This document shows, one piece after another, positions 60,492 through 64,000 of a stretch of 64,000 nt of DNA (the stretch's first letter is position 1; every line of letters begins with the position of its first letter). Source of the DNA: Mycolicibacterium sp. CBMA 226 (GTDB lineage Bacteria; Actinomycetota; Actinomycetes; Mycobacteriales; Mycobacteriaceae); assembly GCF_009729075.1 (NCBI RefSeq), contig NZ_VTGY01000007.1, positions 62,001 through 126,000 of the forward strand. Reading direction: 5' to 3'. Below the pieces are notes generated by a model. The model saw nothing but the letters and a program-made list of their open reading frames with translations. It was not told the DNA's origin and ran no database searches. The position numbers and the translations under genes are program-made.

Positions 60492-61019
60492 TCAACCCAA
60501 CTCGAGCAGGCCGTCGGGCGGATCGATCTCCACCAGACCGTCGGCCAGCGACACCGTCGGCACCATGTGGGTGACGAACGGCACCAGCACCTCGCCACCG
60601 GATTCCGTTCGGATGGAGAGCAGTTCGCCGCCCGGGGTGTGCAGCACCTCGGTCACCACACCCACGTCGACGCCGTCGACGGTGCGGACCTTCAGGCCCT
60701 CCAGCTGGTGATCGTAGAACTCGTCGGGCTCGTCGATAGGTGGCAGACTGGCGGAATCCACCAGAAACAGCATGCCGCGCAACGCATCTGCCGCGTTGCG
60801 GTCGGTCACACCTTCGAGGCGCACCAAAAGCCGGCCGCCGTGCTCGCGCATCGATTCGACGACGTAGGTGCGTTCGGGACCGGGATTTCGGGCTCCCGGC
60901 TTGCCGCGCAGCGATGATCCCGGCGAGAAACGCTCGCCGGGATCATCGGTACGTACTTCGACGACAACCTCGCCGCTGATGCCGTGCGCCTTGACGACGC
61001 GGCCGACCACGAGGTCCAT
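60492..61019 (-). CDS. rimM: 16S rRNA processing protein RimM
   Basis: RimM (175 residues) assists maturation of the 30S head by binding S19. The N-terminal RimM barrel begins [22 protein letters not shown], and the C-terminal PRC-barrel includes [18 protein letters not shown] and [14 protein letters not shown]. It is separated from the KH-domain gene by 2 bp. Confidence 0.97.
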   Translation of the reverse strand: MDLVVGRVVKAHGISGEVVVEVRTDDPGERFSPGSSLRGKPGARNPGPERTYVVESMREHGGRLLVRLEGVTDRNAADALRGMLFLVDSASLPPIDEPDEFYDHQLEGLKVRTVDGVDVGVVTEVLHTPGGELLSIRTESGGEVLVPFVTHMVPTVSLADGLVEIDPPDGLLELG

Positions 61020-61021
61020 AT

Positions 61022-61264
61022 TTACTGGTCGGTGTCCACCACGTCGACACGGATGCCCCGGCCGCCGATACCGGCAACCAGTGTCCGCAGCGCGGTGGCC
61101 GTGCGACCGCCGCGCCCGATGACCTTGCCCAGGTCATCGGGGTGCACGTGCACCTCGACGGTGCGACCGCGGCGGCTGGTCACCATGTCGACCCGGACAT
61201 CGTCGGGGTTGTCGACGATCCCGCGGACCAGGTGCTCTACGGCGTCGACGACGACACTGCTCAT
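61022..61264 (-). CDS. khpA: KH-domain RNA-binding protein (KhpA-like)
   Basis: 80-residue single KH-domain protein with the GxxG loop in [16 protein letters not shown]. Gram-positive KhpA binds RNA and with KhpB affects cell elongation; the role in mycobacteria is less clear. ATG 61264 overlaps the rpsP stop (ATGA). Corresponds to Rv2908c. Confidence 0.94.
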   Translation of the reverse strand: MSSVVVDAVEHLVRGIVDNPDDVRVDMVTSRRGRTVEVHVHPDDLGKVIGRGGRTATALRTLVAGIGGRGIRVDVVDTDQ

Positions 61265-61743
61265 TCGGCGGGCGCTTCGGCCTCAGATGCAGAAGCCTCG
61301 GTGTCGGCCTCAGTGGCCTCGGCAGCCTCGGTCTCGGCGGCGGCCTCTTCCTTCTTGTCCTTACGCTTCTTCAGCGTGACAGCCTCGCCACCGGGGGCGG
61401 CGTCGGCGTTGGCCAGTGCGGCGTTGAACAGGTCCAGCTTGGACGGCTTGGGCTCCTTGACCTTCAGGGTGCCCTCGGCGCCCGGCAGGCCCTTGAACTT
61501 CTGCCAGTCACCGGTGATCTTCAGCAGGGCGGCGACCGGCTCGGTCGGCTGTGCGCCGACGCCCAGCCAGTACTGCGCGCGCTCCGAATCGATCTCGATC
61601 AGGCTCGGCTCTTCCTTCGGGTGGTACCGGCCGATGACCTCGATGGCGCGGCCGTCGCGGCGGGTGCGCGCGTCGGCGACGATGATGCGGTACTGGGGGT
61701 TGCGAATCTTGCCAAGCCGGGTGAGCTTGATCTTGACAGCCAT
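61261..61743 (-). CDS. rpsP: 30S ribosomal protein S16
   Basis: S16 (160 residues): [40 protein letters not shown] and the WLGVGAQPT block are diagnostic. A long Ala/Glu-rich acidic C-terminal tail (from ~115) is typical of mycobacteria. ATG 61743 is the family start. First gene of rpsP-khpA-rimM-trmD. Confidence 0.97.
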   Translation of the reverse strand: MAVKIKLTRLGKIRNPQYRIIVADARTRRDGRAIEVIGRYHPKEEPSLIEIDSERAQYWLGVGAQPTEPVAALLKITGDWQKFKGLPGAEGTLKVKEPKPSKLDLFNAALANADAAPGGEAVTLKKRKDKKEEAAAETEAAEATEADTEASASEAEAPAE

Positions 61744-61909
61744 GTTTCTGCACTTCTCCTGATGATTGCCACGCTGCAATTCAGCGACTCAGGCGGATTG
61801 CCCGGTCCGGTCTTGCCTCACGTGTGTGACCGCCGCGCGGCGCATTGAACGAGCCGCGGACAGACAGCCGACCATTCTGCCAGAGCGGCCGTGGGCGGCC
61901 CAAATCCCG

Positions 61910-62371
61910 CTAGATCACCCGGTCGAAGCACTTGGTCTCGACACGGCGGGTCATCCGCCAACCCTCGGCGGTGCGGACGAACTCGTCCTCGTACCAGAGG
62001 CCGCAGAACAGCACCTGGCTCTGGTTGTCCGCCCCACCCGGCCCTGACCCCGTCGCTTCGCTCGCCCCGCTCGGCAGCACCATCGGGTTGAAACAGATGG
62101 TGCGCGATTTCGCGGTGTCACCGGTGATGGTGACGTCGAAGTTGCCGAGCATGTGCGCATAGGCCGGGAAATTCGGGAGCACCTGCGACAGCCATTCCTT
62201 GACCTCCGGGAAATGTCCGTCGATGCCGCCCATCGCGCGGTAGTCGATGTAGGCATCGGGCGTGAAAACCCGTGCCAGATCATCGAACTGGCGGGTGTCG
62301 ATGGCCGTCGAGTACGCGACCAGCAGTTGCTGGATTTCCAGACGGTCCGAGATCTCTTCCAGACTCAGCAT
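61910..62371 (-). CDS. SnoaL-like/NTF2-fold protein (Rv2910c-like)
   Basis: 153-residue NTF2-like protein of the SnoaL_4 type: LEIQQLLVAYSTAIDTRQFDDLARVFTPDAYIDY (positions 11-44, given in part), then GWRMTRRVETKCFDR at the end. The cone-shaped fold serves in dehydratases, isomerases and ring-hydroxylating dioxygenase small subunits; the exact reaction is unknown. ATG 62371 is the family-like start; a much longer frame in the same phase overlaps dacB2 and is an artefact. It is divergent from dacB2 by 72 bp. Confidence 0.87.
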   Translation of the reverse strand: MLSLEEISDRLEIQQLLVAYSTAIDTRQFDDLARVFTPDAYIDYRAMGGIDGHFPEVKEWLSQVLPNFPAYAHMLGNFDVTITGDTAKSRTICFNPMVLPSGASEATGSGPGGADNQSQVLFCGLWYEDEFVRTAEGWRMTRRVETKCFDRVI

Positions 62372-62443
62372 GGTCCGATTGAACACCACGGCGCCGTCGC
62401 CCAGACGACGTCGTCCAGGTTCGGCCAGTAGGCTCCTGGCTCC

Positions 62444-63322
62444 ATGGGAAGGTTCGCAACCGCCGTCATGGCGACGCTGACGCTCGTGTTCCTGGTCGCA
62501 CCGCCGATGGCGGCCGCCGACCCCGACATCCAGCCCGCCGGCACCATGCCGATCCCGGTGGGGCCGGCCCCGGCCTGGATCGTCGCCGACATGGATTCGG
62601 GCCAGATTCTCGCCGGCCGCGACATCGACCTGCGACACCCGCCCGCGAGCACCATCAAGACGCTGCTCGCGCTGACCGCGCTCAGTGAACTGCCGAGCCT
62701 GGACGCCACCGTGGCCGGCACCGTCGCCGACACCCAGGTGGAGTGCAACTGCGCCGGCATCGTCCCCGGCCACGTGTACACCGCCCGCCAGCTGCTGGAC
62801 GCGGTGCTGCTCGCGTCGGGCAACGATGCCGCCAACGCCCTGGCCGACATGATCGGCGGCTACGACGCCGCGGTCGCCAAGATGAACGCGAAGGCCGCCG
62901 CCATCGGCGCCGTGGACACCCATGCCGCCACCCCGTCCGGTCTGGACGGCGCCGGGGGCTCGGGCTGGACCACTCCCCGCGACCTGGCCATCATCTTCCG
63001 CGCCGCCATGGCCAACCCGTACTTCGCACAGATCACCGCACAGCCCGCCGCGACGTTCCCGGGCAAGAACGGCAACGAACAGCTCATCAACGAGAACCAG
63101 CTGCTGCAGCGGTACCCCGGCACCATCGGCGGCAAGACCGGGTACACCGACGCCGCCAAGAAGACCTACGTGGCCGCCGCGGACCGCGGCGGACGCCGGC
63201 TGGTCATCGCGATGATGTACGGCATGGTGCACGAGGGCGGTCCGACGTACTGGGACCAGGCCTCCGCGCTACTGGATTGGGGCTTCGCGCAGGACCGCTC
63301 GGTCAGCGTCGGCTCGCTCTGA
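62444..63322 (+). CDS. dacB2: D-alanyl-D-alanine carboxypeptidase DacB2 (PBP5-like)
   Basis: Exported D,D-carboxypeptidase of 292 residues that trims the terminal D-Ala of peptidoglycan stem peptides. A signal peptide ends near AAA-DPD. The catalytic motifs are all present: S69-x2-K72 (STIK), S125-G-N127 (SGNDAAN) and KTG (GGKTGYTDAAKKTY). There is no obvious C-terminal membrane anchor. Position matches Rv2911. TAGGCT lies 9 nt before the ATG. Confidence 0.94.
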   Translation: MGRFATAVMATLTLVFLVAPPMAAADPDIQPAGTMPIPVGPAPAWIVADMDSGQILAGRDIDLRHPPASTIKTLLALTALSELPSLDATVAGTVADTQVECNCAGIVPGHVYTARQLLDAVLLASGNDAANALADMIGGYDAAVAKMNAKAAAIGAVDTHAATPSGLDGAGGSGWTTPRDLAIIFRAAMANPYFAQITAQPAATFPGKNGNEQLINENQLLQRYPGTIGGKTGYTDAAKKTYVAAADRGGRRLVIAMMYGMVHEGGPTYWDQASALLDWGFAQDRSVSVGSL

Positions 63323-63386
63323 CCGATACCCGACCGGAATCTCGGCGCGAGCTGATCGCAGCCTGTAGTCCGTAGCGTCGGCGCTC

Positions 63387-64000
63387 GTGCGCAGACTGTT
63401 CACGGCGACCGCGGTGGTGCTCAGCGCACTACTGGCAGCGCCGATCCCGACACCCACCGCGGCGGCCGAGCCCACCGGGCAACCGACGGGCGCACAGGCG
63501 TTCGCCAACGGCCCGGCCAAAGCCTGGCTGGTCGCCGACCTCGACACCGGCCAGGTCCTGGCGTCGCAGGATCCCAACGGCTCGTATGCACCGGCCAGCA
63601 CGATCAAGCCACTGCTGGCCATGGTCGTACTGGACAACCTGCGCCCGGACGCCCTGGGGCGGGCCAACGAGTCGCACACCAAGGTCGAGTGTTCGTGCGT
63701 CGGGCTCAAGCCCGGCCAGGTCTATTCGGTGCGTCAGCTCCTGGATGGGCTGCTCATGGTGTCGGGCAATGACGCCGCGAACATGCTGGCGGACATGCTC
63801 GGTGGCCAACGCGCCACGGTGGCAGCCATGAACCGCAAGGCCGCCGCACTCGGCGCCCGAAGCACGCACGCCGGCTCACCGTCCGGGCTCGACGGGCCCG
63901 GCTGGGAATCGCTCACGACACCGCGCGATCTCGGGGTCATCTACCGGGCGGCACTGACGTATCCCGTGATCGCCGAGATTTTCCGGCAGACGTCTGCGCA
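63387..64000 (+). CDS. Second D-alanyl-D-alanine carboxypeptidase, cut by window edge
   Basis: The first 204 codons of a paralogue of the preceding gene. It starts at GTG 63387 with a signal peptide (MRRLFTATAVVLSALLAAP). The motifs STIK and SGNDAANMLADML are intact, and VECSCVGLKPGQVYSVRQLLDG parallels dacB2 (VECNCAGIVPGHVYTARQLLDA); the KTG motif lies beyond the window. TAGCGT lies 8 nt before the GTG. The two genes are in tandem, 64 bp apart, and probably arose by duplication. Confidence 0.92.
   Translation, partial: MRRLFTATAVVLSALLAAPIPTPTAAAEPTGQPTGAQAFANGPAKAWLVADLDTGQVLASQDPNGSYAPASTIKPLLAMVVLDNLRPDALGRANESHTKVECSCVGLKPGQVYSVRQLLDGLLMVSGNDAANMLADMLGGQRATVAAMNRKAAALGARSTHAGSPSGLDGPGWESLTTPRDLGVIYRAALTYPVIAEIFRQTSA

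Noticed and set aside
61910..63232. 440-codon frame on the minus strand spanning the SnoaL-like gene and dacB2
   Set aside because: Only the last 153 codons resemble a protein family. The rest is antisense to dacB2, whose catalytic motifs are complete; it is a high-GC frame extension.
1..64000. CRISPR arrays, IS elements, tRNA or rRNA genes
   Set aside because: No regularly spaced repeats, transposase motifs, terminal inverted repeats, cloverleaf sequences or rRNA segments were recognised on either strand.

Overview
The window comes from a high-GC actinobacterium, most likely an environmental, fast-growing Mycobacterium (Mycolicibacterium). The backbone gene order matches the M. tuberculosis Rv2889c-Rv2911 neighbourhood as I remember it: tsf, rpsB, a secreted M23 protein, xerC and a viuB-like gene; then dprA, comM and yraN; then a DUF2469 gene, rnhB, lepB, rplS, lppW, trmD, rimM, a KH-domain gene, rpsP, a SnoaL-like gene and dacB2. 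An MspA-type porin, a WS/DGAT acyltransferase, a mycofactocin-type SDR and many leaderless-type starts also fit this genus. No rRNA, tRNA, insertion sequence, prophage or CRISPR array was seen.

Layout. 1-6.5 kb: translation genes, an M23 protein, XerC, a lactate 2-monooxygenase-like flavoenzyme, a siderophore-interacting protein and a lipoprotein glycoside hydrolase. 6.6-15.9 kb: a TetR gene divergent from a seven-gene operon (extradiol dioxygenase, FAH-family hydrolase, AMP-dependent ligase, PlsC-like acyltransferase, MhpA-like FAD hydroxylase, amidohydrolase, P450). This looks like a dedicated pathway for an unknown aromatic compound, with a pair of near-identical palindromic operators in the divergent promoter. 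16-19 kb: the coupled yraN-comM-dprA operon.

19.2-56 kb is a long accessory region where M. tuberculosis has fdhD and fdhF. It holds a tiny secreted protein, two convergent GAF-GGDEF-EAL paralogues with degraded active sites, a PAS-only protein, a lone ketosynthase, a CoA-transferase/thioesterase/TPP-enzyme operon, an HsaD-like hydrolase, a WS/DGAT enzyme, a two-component system, and an MspA-type porin with an altered constriction. It also holds two redox clusters for cyclic ketone or steroid-like substrates: BVMO with SDR, HsaA-like, HsaC-like and Kst4D-like enzymes under an IclR regulator; and two SDRs with KshA-like and KstD-like enzymes. AraC, TetR and PadR regulators, a GABA-permease-like transporter and an SMP-30-like secreted protein complete it.

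56-64 kb returns to the conserved backbone (RNase HII, signal peptidase I, ribosomal proteins, tRNA and ribosome maturation factors) and ends inside the second of two tandem D,D-carboxypeptidase genes.

How the parts fit: relatives of most steroid-ring cleavage enzymes (Kst4D, KstD, KshA, HsaA, HsaC, HsaD) occur across about 25 kb without the matching reductases or a mce importer. The region reads as an accessory catabolic island that relies on partners encoded elsewhere. Many monocistronic or first genes have a TANNNT hexamer 6-7 nt before the start codon, so leaderless transcription is probably common here.
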